Positions 11,456 to 23,300 of a stretch of DNA of 64,000 bases are shown here, one piece after another. Numbering within the stretch: the first letter of the stretch is position 1; each line of letters starts with the position of its first letter. Below the pieces are notes generated by a model, which was given only the letters and a program-made list of their open reading frames with translations, had not been told where the DNA came from and did no database searches. This stretch comes from Plantago major. Lineage: Eukaryota > Streptophyta > Magnoliopsida > Lamiales > Plantaginaceae. Where the stretch lies: assembly GCA_026545765.1 (NCBI GenBank), contig CM048842.1, positions 21,540,667 to 21,604,666 on the forward strand, in the 5' to 3' direction. A program made the position numbers and the translations under genes.

Positions 11456-13000
11456 TTATCCAAGACTGTGTCTTAAGGCTAAGAATCTACTTTCTTGTAA
11501 TGGCTTAGTGAAGATATCTGCAAGTTGGTCTTCAGTGCCAATCTTGAGTATCTCTATATTGTCTTTTTCAACGTGGTCTCTGATAAAGTGGTGTCTAACA
11601 TCAATGTGCTTTGTTCTAGCATGAAACTTAGGATTCTGAGTTATGGCAATAGCACTTGTGTTGTCACAGAAAATGGGAGTTTTCTCTTCATTGAGTCCAT
11701 AGTCTCTGAGTTGTTGTTGTATCCACAATATTTGTGAAGCACAACACCCAGATGCAATATATTCAGCCTCTATGGTAGATGTAGCAATTGAGTTTTGTTT
11801 CTTGCTGAACCATGATATCAATATGGCACCAAGAAATTGACAAGTTCCTGAGGTGCTTTTTCTATCAAGCAATGATCCAGCATAGTCGGCATCTGAATAG
11901 CCAACCAAACTCAATCCACTGTCTTTTGGATACCACAATTCAACTTCTACAGTACCCTTTACATACCTTAATATCTTCATAGCAATGTTGTAGTGTGATT
12001 GCATTGGATTTGTCTGAAATCTAGCACACACTCCAACTGCATATTAAATATCAGGTCTACTTTCAGTGAGGTACAGTAGAGACCCAATCAATTTCTCATA
12101 CTTGTGTTCTTCAACACTCTTGTCAGATTCAGTATAGGTCATTTTGGTTCCAATGCTCATAGGTATCTTAGCATTCTTTTCAGAAGGCTTTAGATTGAAC
12201 TTGTTGAGCATATCCTTTGCATACTTTGTTTGACTAATGAATATTCCATCATTGAGTTGCTTGACTTGTAGCCCTAGGAAGTAATTCAATTCTCCCATCA
12301 TGCTCATCTCAAATTTACATTTCATGAGTTCAGCAAAGTCTTCACAAAGTTGCTTGTCTTTAGATCCAAATATAATGTCATCAACGTATACTTGAACTAA
12401 AAGTAGTTTCCCATCATGGTTCAATGTGAAGAGTATTTTATAAACATCTCCTTTCTTGAAACCACTTTCGAGTAGGTATTTGGCCAATGTATCATACCAT
12501 GCTCTTGGAGCTTGTTTCAGCCCATACAGAGCTTTCTGAAGCTTATAGACCATCCTACTTTCTGAGGAAACTTCAAAACCTGGTGGTTGCTCAACATAGA
12601 CTTCTTCAGCAAGTTCACCATTTAGGAATGCACTCTTGACATCCATCTGATAAATCAGAAAGTCATTATGAGTCGCAAGGCTAGAAAAAGTCTTATTGCA
12701 TCCAATCTTGCAACTGGTGCATAAGATTCATCAAAATCTAGTCCTTCAGTCTGGGTGAATCCCTTGGCAACCAACCTAGCTTTGTTTCTGGTTATTTCAC
12801 CAGACTCATTCATTTTGTTTCTGAAAACCCACTTGGTTCCGATTACAGATATTCCGTCATCAAATGGAACCAGTTTCCAGACTTTGATTCTCTCAAATTG
12901 ATCCAACTCTTCTTGCATTGCAGAGATCCAATCTTGATCCTTTAATGCTTCTTCTATAGTCTTTAGTTCAATGTTTGAGATGAAACATCCATAGAGACAA
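11456..13000 (-). pseudogene. Element B pol: reverse transcriptase and RNase H region
   Basis: The copia reverse transcriptase is recognised by [70 protein letters not shown] and the catalytic YVDDIIFGS. RNase H follows with LVGYSDADYAGSLLDRKSTSG and a TIEAEYIA stretch, then the usual ADIFTKPL terminus. These enzymes copy the element RNA into DNA in virus-like particles. The region is broken. The lineage resembles Sirevirus. Confidence 0.9.
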
Positions 13001-14830
13001 TTTGCTTTTTCAGCAATTGCTCTTCTAGTTCTAACTCCTTGGTCTATGGGACCAATCACATCCTTTGCAGGATGATTTCTTATCCATTTCATAATAGGTT
13101 TTGAACTAGCAGGATCAATATCATTTTGATTTGAATGTGAATCAATATGATCTTGATGAGATACTTGTGCAGTATCTAAGATATCTAACACATGGGAAAT
13201 GCCATGCATATCTGACACTTTTTCAGTGTTAGAGATATCTGGGACTTGTATTTCAGCAATCTCATTTTCAGATATCTCTCCATGATGAAGGTTCTCAGTA
13301 ACCTGTTCCATTTCTGGAGTTCTCATAGGAAATACTTCATCATGTCTTAGAGTCATCTGGTTGTTACTAAGCATAGGTTGCTTTTCATCGTCAGACTCAT
13401 CCTCTATTTGAATGGTAGAATTGTTTCCTTCTGAGGATCCTTTTTCAGAATCTTTAATCATTAGTTCTTTGAACCTATCTGAGAGATCATCATTTAAGAG
13501 CACTTTCTTGTTTCCTTCATAGAACACTACATGAACAGATTCTTCGATCTATTGCGTTCTTTTGTTGTAGATTATGTAGGATTTGCTATTCAGAGAATAA
13601 CCAAGAAATACTCCTTCGTCTACCATTGGTTGAAATGTTCTCAAGTATTCTTTTCCATTGTTAAGAACAAAACATCTGCAACCAAACACCCTTAGATGCT
13701 TGATTCTTGGGGGTCTACCAATGAAAAGCTCGTAAGGAGTTTTGTCATGGTGTTTGTTAATCAGACATCTGTTTTGAGTGTAGCATGTTGTGTTTACAGC
13801 TTCAACCGAATAGATTTCACTTATTTTAGTGTCAGCAAGCATTGTTGTTGCTGCTTCTTTCAGGGTCCTATTCTTTCTTTCAGAAACACCATTTTGTTGT
13901 GGTGTCCTTACAGAAGATAGTTGATGTTGTATACCTTTGCAGGTACAAAACTCTTTGATGTATTGGTTCACAAACTCAGTACCATGGTCTGCATTCGACA
14001 TGTATACCTTGTCATTTTTCATGACTTCGAGCTTATTCATCAAGTTAGGTATCTCAACCCTTGCATCAGATTTGTGTTTGAGAAAGACAACCCAAGTAAA
14101 TCTTGAGTAATAATCAACAACCAGACCATACTTCTTTCCTGCATAACTAGTTACAGAGGATTCAAACAGATCCATATGTAACATTTGCAGTGGCCTTTCA
14201 CTGGAATGTCTAGTTTTAGACTTGAAAGATGTTTTGGATTGTTTTCCCATTTGGCAAGCTGAGCATACACCTTCTTTTCTATATGCCATTTTGGGTAAAC
14301 CAACCACCAACTCTTTCTTGGCTAGCTTATTCAGAGTTTTGAAATTCAAGTGACTCATTCTTTTATGCCATAGCCAATTTTCTTCAGTGTGGCCAGATTG
14401 ACTCACCATGAGACATTCTTCGGTTGTGGCGGATGCCCAATCAGCAACATAAAGATTTCCTTTACGCCTTGCAACCAAGACTGTCTGCTTTGACTCATTG
14501 TCAATCACTTTACATAGTTTTGACTTGATCTTGACAGTGTACCCTTTGTCCACTAGTTGACTCATGCTTAGGAGATTATATTTCAATCCCTTTACATGAA
14601 GTACTTCAGAGATTGTAAGGGCTCCAAACTTCAAATTGCCAAAACCTATGGTTGGATTTTCATCTCCTCCAGCAAACCTGATAATTGGTCCATCATTGCA
14701 ATTTTTGTAGTCAATCAGATTTGCTTTGTCTCCTGTCATGTGCTTCCCACATCCACTATCAAAATGCCACTTTGAATTAGTTTTTAGAGTGTTATGCACA
14801 AAACAGGAAACAGGAGATTAGGTTCTCATA
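13000..14830 (-). pseudogene. Element B pol: protease and integrase region
   Basis: The aspartic protease active site is seen as FDSGCGKHMTGD. The GAG-pre-integrase zinc-binding segment follows with WLWHKRMSHLNFKTLNKL and CSACQMGKQSK. The integrase core has MLHMDLFESSVTSYAGKKYGLVV, RFTWVVFLKHKSDA and RTPQQNGVSERKNRTLKEAA. A Ser/Glu-rich linker with TEKVSD- and TAQVS-type repeats leads into reverse transcriptase. The integrase inserts the DNA copy and produces 5-bp target duplications. The region is broken. Confidence 0.88.
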
Positions 14831-17311
14831 CCATCAATGGAACCATCTGGACTAAAGAATCTTCCAGTAGGAATCCATTTTTGAATGAATTTCTTAGGAA
14901 CATTCTTTTGTCTAACAAGAACATAAGGAGGAATCCTAGTTAAATGATTTGTATCGTTGTTGTTAAGAACTATTTTCTTCCTTGGTGTGTTCCTTGGTGC
15001 TCCATTTGGTGCTTTTAGATACCTGTCAGGTTTCTGAGTCTGCTTCTCAGCAAACTTAGCTTTCCTAGCCAGATTTCTTCTAGCCCTGGTATTCAGATTT
15101 TCAGTGGCTTGATTTATCTTCCACTTCTGATAATTGTTGTGAGCATTTCTAGCTTTTAACCATCGTTTTTGCTCTAGTTTGTATTCACGAGCAAGTTTTC
15201 CCGATGGCTTTATAGCCAATACAGTTCCGAGCACCTGGTGCTATCTGAGATCTCTTCGCAGCAGCTTTGCTAGTCTCTGGATAATCTATTTTCTTTCCAG
15301 AAAATGTGACATAGGAGAATTTGTCAGCTCCTGCAATTTTTCCTTTTTGAGAGACATAGCACTGTGGGTGATTACACTTTTCAGTGTTATGTTTGTTTTT
15401 AGAGACATTTCCCACATTTTTCCTTTGGAATTGTTTTTTCCACAAAGGCTTGGTCGCAACTGCCTTTCCTTGTTGACAATCTTAGCTTTCTGACCGATAC
15501 TGTAGATTGTTTGGGAATCACCTTGCTGAGCACTGACAAATGTTCGTCCTGCATTACTCTTATTCAGAGTGGTGGAACCGTTTGTGTGTGTGTCCAGCCC
15601 AAGTCCTCTCTAATCTGAAGGATCTCTTAAATAAGATTGTACTTCAGTAAGAGTGTCACTAGCTTTGGCATAAGATTGAAAAGATAGTTCTTTCTTTTTG
15701 GGTTCCTTATTCTTAGAAAGAAGATCTTCACATTTCTTTTGAAGATTGGCCATTGCTTCTTTATGTGACTTTTCGGTCTCAGATATCTGAGCCTTGAGAA
15801 ATGTATTTTCAGCATCCTTTTTCTCAAATATCTTGATTAATTGAGAATCTTCCTTTTCAAGATAATTCTTTTCTTCTTCAAAACTTTCGGCTCTAGCTCG
15901 GATCATTAGAAATTCTCTTTCGTAGAGATCAAGTTCTCTTTTGAGTTTTTCCAGATCTTTGATTCCCTCTTCATCACTTTCATAAGTATAACAGGAAGTA
16001 TGTGTTACCTCATCAGCCATTAGACAAGGTTCAATGTTGGAGATATCTGGAAAGATTTCTTCAGCCATTCCACACACTTCTTTCTTCTTTTGACCAAAGT
16101 CAATTTCTTCTGGAGAAGGCAGTGTGGAATCATCTGAATCCTCATCCTCAGAATCAGATTCAATATCTAGAGCATCCAGTTGGATTTGAATCTTTTTCCT
16201 TTCTTCAGTGAGCATAGCTCTCTGACTTCTTTTGAAGATTCTTCTGACTTTCTTGTCACCTGTCTTTAGTTTGTTGAGGACATGGCAATCCTTCTTGAAA
16301 TGACTAGGTTTCTGACAATGGAAACAGATATCGTTTCCAATTTCTGCTTCCTCAGAACTTGATGCTTTCTGAGCCGACTTGTTCAGCGAGCTTTGCATGT
16401 TTTTGTACTGGTGGTAGTTTGAGCCTAGATGCTTTTTGAGCTTTTCTTTGGCTTTTCTTCTCTCAATTTCTCGACTGACATATTTTCCCATTTGCTTTAC
16501 AACAAGAGCATCCTCAGTCACTTCCTTGCCTTTCTTCTTTGCAGAAGTTCCTTGGCAACTAAAGCGACATTCTGCAACTTCTCAGTTGTTTGTTCTCTTT
16601 GAGTTGTCTCATAGTCAACAGTGGCAAGATGAGAGAAAAGTTCTACGGGAGTGATATCTGGCATTCCTTGATTAAAGTAGAAAAACTTTGTGTGTTCCCA
16701 GTTATGATGTAGACTTCTCACAATAGTCTTAATCTTTTCTGACTGGGTATATCTATTACTTTCACCAAGTGCAGCCATGTCACTCATAAGTGTTGTAAAC
16801 CGGAAATCTAGTTCTTCAAGAGTCTTTGTGGGACCTTGTATGAAGTTTTGGAATTTGATCTTCAAAACTTCGAACTTATTTTCCTTTGTTTTCTCAGTGC
16901 CGGCACAGATTTCTTCAATCAGTTGCCAGGCACCTTCACCGTTTCTGCACCCCACAGTTTACACTGTATGTGCTCTGGAGTAGAACGTATGATGATATTA
17001 CCAGCCTGACCATCCAGTCGATTTCTCTTGGCATCTTCCGATGTCCAGAGCTCTCCGGGCTTTGGTTCGTAAATAACTTGACTGGTAGGTCTCCCACTGG
17101 TTGACGCATCTATCTGTGAAGACCCATCGGTTTGTTCTCTGTCTCTACCATTAGAAACCTCTATGACTTGCTTGAGTTTTTGAATGACTATTGGGCCATT
17201 CTTTATTACTTCGATCATTTCGTCACTGATGGCTTCTAGGTGGAGCATCATGTTGTTCTTCCATTTTTCATAATTCTCTGGCTTGAGAATTGGGGCGTCA
17301 CTTAAAGACAT
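14830..17311 (-). pseudogene. Element B gag with zinc knuckle, coiled coil and basic linker
   Basis: Gag starts MSLSDAPILKPENYEKW at 17311, a Sirevirus-like N-terminus, just after the primer site. The capsid-type segment includes LEELDFRFTTLMSDMAALGE and the zinc knuckle is CFHCQKPSHFKKDC (CX2CX4HX4C, near 16285-16330). A long charged coiled coil and a basic Arg/Lys-rich linker follow toward protease. Gag packages the RNA. The copy is broken. Confidence 0.85.
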
Positions 17312-17415
17312 CCTGCAGCAAACACACTAAACAAACGAATCAAGTGTAGGTGAAAAGCAGTTAGTGAGCACTTATCTGGGATCTAGGTTCAGTGTTGAAG
17401 GCTTGGGAACCTTAA

Positions 17416-17427
17416 GCTCTGATACCA
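17416..17427 (-). other. Primer binding site of element B
   Basis: On the minus strand this reads TGGTATCAGAGC, complementary to the 3' end of initiator methionine tRNA. It lies two bases inside the 5' LTR. Confidence 0.9.
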
Positions 17428-17429
17428 CT

Positions 17430-18586
17430 TGTTGGTCCAGATAACGGCAAAGTAAAAGACTAGAGGGGGGGTGAATAGTCTTTTAAAACTTTTGTCGATA
17501 AACACAGTTTCTCAGATATCTGTGTAGATATCTGATACTTAATTTCAGAGAGCGGAAGACTTTTATGTGATAAGTGCACGTGCTCAACAAGATGTGTGTA
17601 AGTACTTTGCAAGATAAGTAAAGCAAGTAATAAACTGCATAAAGTAAATAACACGTGTCTTTTTATAGTGGTATCTGAAGGTGGCGTAATCCTTCAACTA
17701 ATCCACTTCGGCCTTTCTCAGACCTAGAATCCACTAAGACAGATAAATGAGTTAACCTTACAGATATCTTCTCTTGATTCCTAAATACACTAGGTTCCCA
17801 ACCAAGTGTTCCCCCTGAGTTATTCCCCGACTTTCACAGCCAAGTACTTCCTGTACTCATAAACCTTTTTGAGCTATTCCTTAGCTTCCCAAGCTAAGTA
17901 CTTCCTGTGCTCAGCAACCTTGGAGTTATTCCTTAGTTTCCTAAACTAAGTACTTCCTATACTCCATGCCGAATATGGTGTTGGTTTTAGGTTTGTTTGT
18001 CAGGTGAGCTTCTTAAATAACTTATTCAGTTATTCAGATAGCTCTATGAATCAAGTATACTTAATACACTTTTCAATGTATGGTATCTTGTTCTCTACTG
18101 ACCCAAGTCTATTGTAAGTGTTCCAGAGAATGAATCTCAGATATGAAATCTTAGTTCAACTCCTTCACAGATAACAATGTATGTTAAGGATCAGGACACT
18201 TAGAACTTTTGTGCTACTTAGAATCAAGAGCTTTGGTCGCAACAGAAAGCTTGAAGGTAAGTAGTTTGCTTGAGAGAGCTTGTGTGTGAGTATTCAATGT
18301 AAGTTCAGTGTTAAGTGTTTGTTCTCAAGCAGTCTAAGTGTTGATATTTATAGATGAATTTGAGTGTCGTTTGAATAGTATCCGTTAGGCTTAAATCAAA
18401 TTCAAACTATTGATATCTGAATATAATCTTTATGTGAGTTTGTCTTCTTCTTCAGAAGCTACCGTTTTTGTTCAGACATTTATGTCTGCGCATTTAATGC
18501 ACTGTACTATATTTTGTCCTGTAGTGCAAACGGAACTATGCATGGTATCAGAGATCTTTATACAATCAGAGTTTTCTGAAACTTTG
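17430..18586 (-). repeat. 5' LTR of element B, first segment
   Basis: A 1157-bp segment of the 5' LTR, cut by insertion of C; the rest is at 46501-46992. The 5-bp repeat CTTTG (18582-18586 and 46496-46500) marks the cut. Confidence 0.92.
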
Positions 18587-20013
18587 TGTTGGTCCAGATA
18601 ACGGCAAAGTAAAAGACTAGAGGGGGGGTGAATAGTCTTTTAAAACTTTTGTCGATAAACACAGTTTCTCAGAAACCTGGGGGTTTCTGATACTTAAATT
18701 CAGAGCGCGGAAGACTTTAAGATAGGTAAGTGCAGAAACAATAAGTAAGTGTGTGTGTGCTTTGCGGAAATGTAAATATAGAAAGGTAAATAACACAGCA
18801 AGTATAGTGGTATCTGGAGGTGGCGTAATCCTCCAACTAATCCACTTCGGTCTTTCTGAGACCTAGAATTCACTAGAATAGATAATTGAGTTCACCTTAC
18901 AATAATCCTATTCTAAGATTCCTAAACAAATGGTTCCCAACCAAATGTTCCCCCTGAGTTATTCCCCAGCTCCTAGAGCTACGTACTTCCTCTACTCAGA
19001 TAACCTTGGAGTTATTCCCTGATTTCCCAAATCAAGTACTTCCTCTACTCCACGCCTTGATGGTGTTGGTTATAAGGTTTTGTCAGAGAGGCTTCTCGTA
19101 TAACTTTCCAGTTATGTTTTCAGAGAGCCTAATAGAACAAGACTAATTAATACACTTGTTCAGTGGATGGCAGTCTGCTCTTTACTGACCCAAGTAATTG
19201 GTGTCCGTTCTGGAGAATGAGCTTCAGAAAGGGTATCTGATAGTTCAACTCTTTCACGAATAACAATCTCTTGTTAAGGTTCAGGACAACTTAGAACTAC
19301 TAGTGATTCTTCAAGCAACAGAAAGCTTTCAGAAAGGGTAGTAGAGTGCTTGAGAGAATACTTTGCTTGATGGTAAGTTTGCAAGATAGAGCGTTCTAAG
19401 GTATGTATTTTCAAGCATCTAAGTGTGTGATATATATAGATAAATTTGAGAGGCGTTTGAATTGTATACGTTGTGCTCTCTATCAAATTATATCCGTTTA
19501 TATCTTGAACTATGTACTCAGAAGTCACTATCTCATTCTTCAGAGAGGACTTGCTTTTTGCAGCATTTCTGCCGATGCATTTAATGCATAGTACTGTTCA
19601 TTGTCCTTTAGTCTCAACGGATACATGAGCCTTTCTGATGGCTTGCATGCTCCATACTCATGATGTCATATGTCCAGAATTATATTTCAAAAGTAAGTTA
19701 ATATACTCAAGAAAGGATTAAGGACATAGTCTTTCTGAGTTAGACTAAACCTTTGTGTCTTCATAAACCTTGTGCAATCTTCAGTCTTCTAATCTTCAGA
19801 AAAGCTCCATTGCTAGGATTGATCTTCATGGTCTTCTTGAAATAAAAATTACATTCTGAGACCTATAATCCTAATACAAGATTTACTAGACTAATCATAC
19901 TCAGTGATTTCCTCTTTTACAATGTTCAAGTGAACCAAGAGCACTTAATCACCTTTCTGGCTAAGATAAGAACATGTGATGAGTGATCAAAATACTAACA
20001 GATATTCCTAACA
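18587..20013 (-). repeat. 3' LTR of element C
   Basis: A 1427-bp LTR matching 45073-46495. Its first 75 bp or so are almost identical to the A/B LTRs; further in it diverges. At the place where A/B have CAGATATC/GATATCTG arms it has CAGAAACC/GGTTTCTG (18670-18677, 18682-18689). It also carries two tandem hairpin units. Confidence 0.93.
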
Positions 20014-20028
20014 AATTTCCCCCTTTTT
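20014..20028 (-). other. Polypurine tract of element C
   Basis: On the minus strand it reads CAAAAAGGGGGAAATT beside the 3' LTR. Confidence 0.85.
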
Positions 20029-20385
20029 GATCAGTCATCCATGACTATCTTTCAAGTCCTATTACAAAATTGTAATCCTGGAAGAGAAAACAATCCACCA
20101 CTTAATCATTTCAAAAGATATTCAATTTTAGTTGAATTAAGTGCAGAAAGTAAACATCAACCAAATCACAAGAAGTGATCTTTGCTGATAAGTTGTCATC
20201 TATTAAAATGTATCTGAGAGTATGATCTTTAGATAGGTACACAGTGAGTAAGATGCAACTTTTACAGATAGAGAATTTCAGAAACAATCAGCAAGATTAC
20301 AAAAAGTAATAAAACATACTAAGTAAATTAGAACAAAGGAGAGTCCAAGCTCCAAAAGAGTATTCTAATGTTACTAGTCTTCAAG
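20029..20385. other. Untranslated spacer of C downstream of the aORF
   Basis: No gene is seen. It is the counterpart of 4869-5242 in B. Confidence 0.5.
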
Positions 20386-23300
20386 TCTTCAGAAACACAA
20401 TTTGGGTTCAGATACCTCAAGTTCTTCAGCACCCTTTCTGGATCAGTTGACATGATCATCCACTTTTCTGCATTCTTGGACATAGTCATAAAGAATCCTT
20501 CTGACAGAGAGCTCTGTCTTTCTGGATAAGTCACATATTTCATGGTAACTCTTGCCAAGCTTGTGATTCTTCCGCAGAAAATGTTTGACCCAGAAGTACT
20601 TTCCCCAGACCCATGCAGGGTCTACTTGCAGCTGAGACAGGTTGAAATACTTGTATATTTCTTCCAGATAGTGTATATCATCTAGTTATTCATCCAATGT
20701 CATATAGAATGACTCATAGGTTGAAACACCTAGTTTGTTCTTCCTGGTGTAGCTACCATCCAGTTTTCTTACCTTGTGTACATCATCAGGTTTAGGGTAA
20801 GGACAGGCAAAAGAAAGATCCATCTTTCTGGCTTCATTCCTCTTTTCTACTTCAAAGTTTAACCAGGCATGAAGGTGCTCAGGTTTTAGCAATTACGCTT
20901 GCCTTCTCTCCATTTCGTGATCCGGTTGAGGATGGAAGTTGAAATTTATCATTGACAAGTAGATGTTGTAGTTCCGTAATCCAATACCCTCTCTTGTTCG
21001 TAATGCACCTATATGAAGATTCTTCATTCGGGTCTTCATATACTCAATGTGGGCATCAGTTGGCCTTTCTTGATGTGTTTCATTGTTTACTCGCCAAACC
21101 GAAATCCTTCTTGCTTCGCTTTGGTGGCCTTCGTCAGAGATCCTCTAACCCTTTCTTCCGCCTTGAATGTCTTTGGTGGATGTTCCTTGTATAGACTTGG
21201 TGTTGCTGTAGGAGTTACATGCGCTAAGGGCTTTCCTGCCAGAGGAGGTTGTGAAGTAGTTGGTTGTCTCCTTTTCTTGTGAAGTGGATGTTCATCAGAA
21301 TCATCCTCATCATCATTGAAGTCCAAAACTGGAGACTTGCAGCTTTCTTGGCCTCTCACTTCTCCTTCTTCCTTCTCTTCTTCGTAAGTCTTCTTCTTCT
21401 CGAGATTCTAAGGGACTTGGCTCCCCTAGTTATCATACTTCACCTTTCCGGGTTGATCTGGAACAACTTCTTCAGCAAGGGTGTCTCCAGTGGTGTCCTT
21501 AATGACAAGTTGACTTGAGGAGGGAGGATTTGATTGTTTTCTCTTTCTTCCTCTGCCTTTCTGAGGCATCTCTTCTTCCCCCCTAGTCATGAATGACTGA
21601 ATCATGATAGCATAAGCTTCAGAGAGAGTTTCAAAGTTTTTCTGGAGATTGTTGTGCACCCTGACTAATTCTTGAAGTTCCTTCTTCAGCTCTTTGTTCT
21701 GTCTAACCAGTTCCTGCTCCTTTGTGTTGAGCTCTTCAATTGGCCTTAGGATGGCGTTGGCTTGCGAGATGGTCGCTTCATTCAATGTCAGATTAGCATT
21801 GTTACAATCCTCATCCCTGACCAACCCTAGGTCTTTCTGAGAGAGAGCTATCTTGGTTGCTCTGTTGAGTAAAGCAGCAACTAATGGCTTCTTCTCTTTT
21901 GGGATGGATTTTAGCACTTCTGTGTCTTGGGCAACTAGTGTCTTTCTGAGTTCTAAAAAGACACTGTTCCTTGCATGGTGCTCTTCACTTCTTGAACTAC
22001 TTGGTGCCGAGAATATATGAGGAGCAAGTAGGGCTCTCTTGTGCTGAGTGATAAGTCTCTCATCTTCTGCTTCAGTAATCAAGTTGTGGGTTTCAGCATC
22101 ACTGTCATAATCCTTTTCTTGGATTGTTTGCAGATTGACAATCTTCTTCTGCTTTCCATCAAGTGTGCTGGCCTTCTGAGAAGATATAAAAGGTCTTTCT
22201 GATGCAGTCTCAGCATCATGCTCTTCATCATCATTGTCATCCATTGCATCTATTTTAGCAGTTGTGACAACAATGGCATTCTTCAAGTTTCTTTGCTCAT
22301 CTAGGAGTGCCAATTCTTTGGCATTAGCTTCTTCGAGCTTTTTGATTTTGGCTTCCTTTTCATCAACAAGAGCTTGAGTCTCAATGTTGATTCTCTTCTC
22401 TTCTTCTAATACCTTTCTGAGTTGTTCAATCCTAAACTCAGCAGCTGAAATTTCTTCTATGGCATTATTGTGTTCAGCTTGTTGGGTATCTTGATGAGAC
22501 TTGGGAGGTGATGATGATGGAGCTTTCTGAGCAATTGAGGGAGTAGCCTTTTCTCCACTTTCTTTGATAGCTTTCTGAATCCCGCCTTGTCCAGGTTGGG
22601 GATCATCATTCTGATCATCATCATCATCACTCTTGTTCTTTGTTTCTTGGTTTGGATGCTCAGAGGGAGGTTCTTGATAATCATTTTCGTCCATCTCCTC
22701 GTCATCTTCTGAAACCAGGTTGATCACATTTGGGAATGTAATCATCCTCCCATTAACTTCTTCTTGTTCAGCAGGATAAGTAGTGAGCTTGCTGGGCAAG
22801 GCAAGATGGGTAACCATCTGCTCTTGGGTTTGAGCATCCGCAGACTTGAAATCTGCTATAAGTCTTTGTGCTACTTCATGAATGAAGTCTTCATGCATTA
22901 GAGTGGCAAATGAGTAAGACTCTGTAGGGAACAATGCATGGATATAATCATCCAGATTTAGGGCAATTGCTCTCTTTTCTGGGACGTCGATTACTCTGGC
23001 TACTTCAGAAAGGTCAGCCTTTCTGAGTTTCTGCCATTTTCTGAAGCACTTGAGATGTTTCTTTAAGGTGTGCTTCTGGAAGGCCTTGAGTAAATCAACT
23101 GGCACTAGACTTGAGCCTGAAAGAAAGTGTTCAAGTTAGTTTTGTTCAAACCACTTGTGTTAGTATCTGTGTGAGCATACCTGTGTAGAAACACTAGGCT
23201 CATCTGCTTGGATTTTTACTTGCTTGGGCACAGAGACCTCAGATACTTTGGTGTGAGGAGAAGTTTTATCCTCATCAACCTTTCTTTCTGCTTGAACCTG

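Noticed and set aside
17416-17427. Possible tRNA gene fragments at the primer sites
   Set aside because: Only 12-13 bases match tRNA, at the exact place of a retrotransposon primer site; no cloverleaf.
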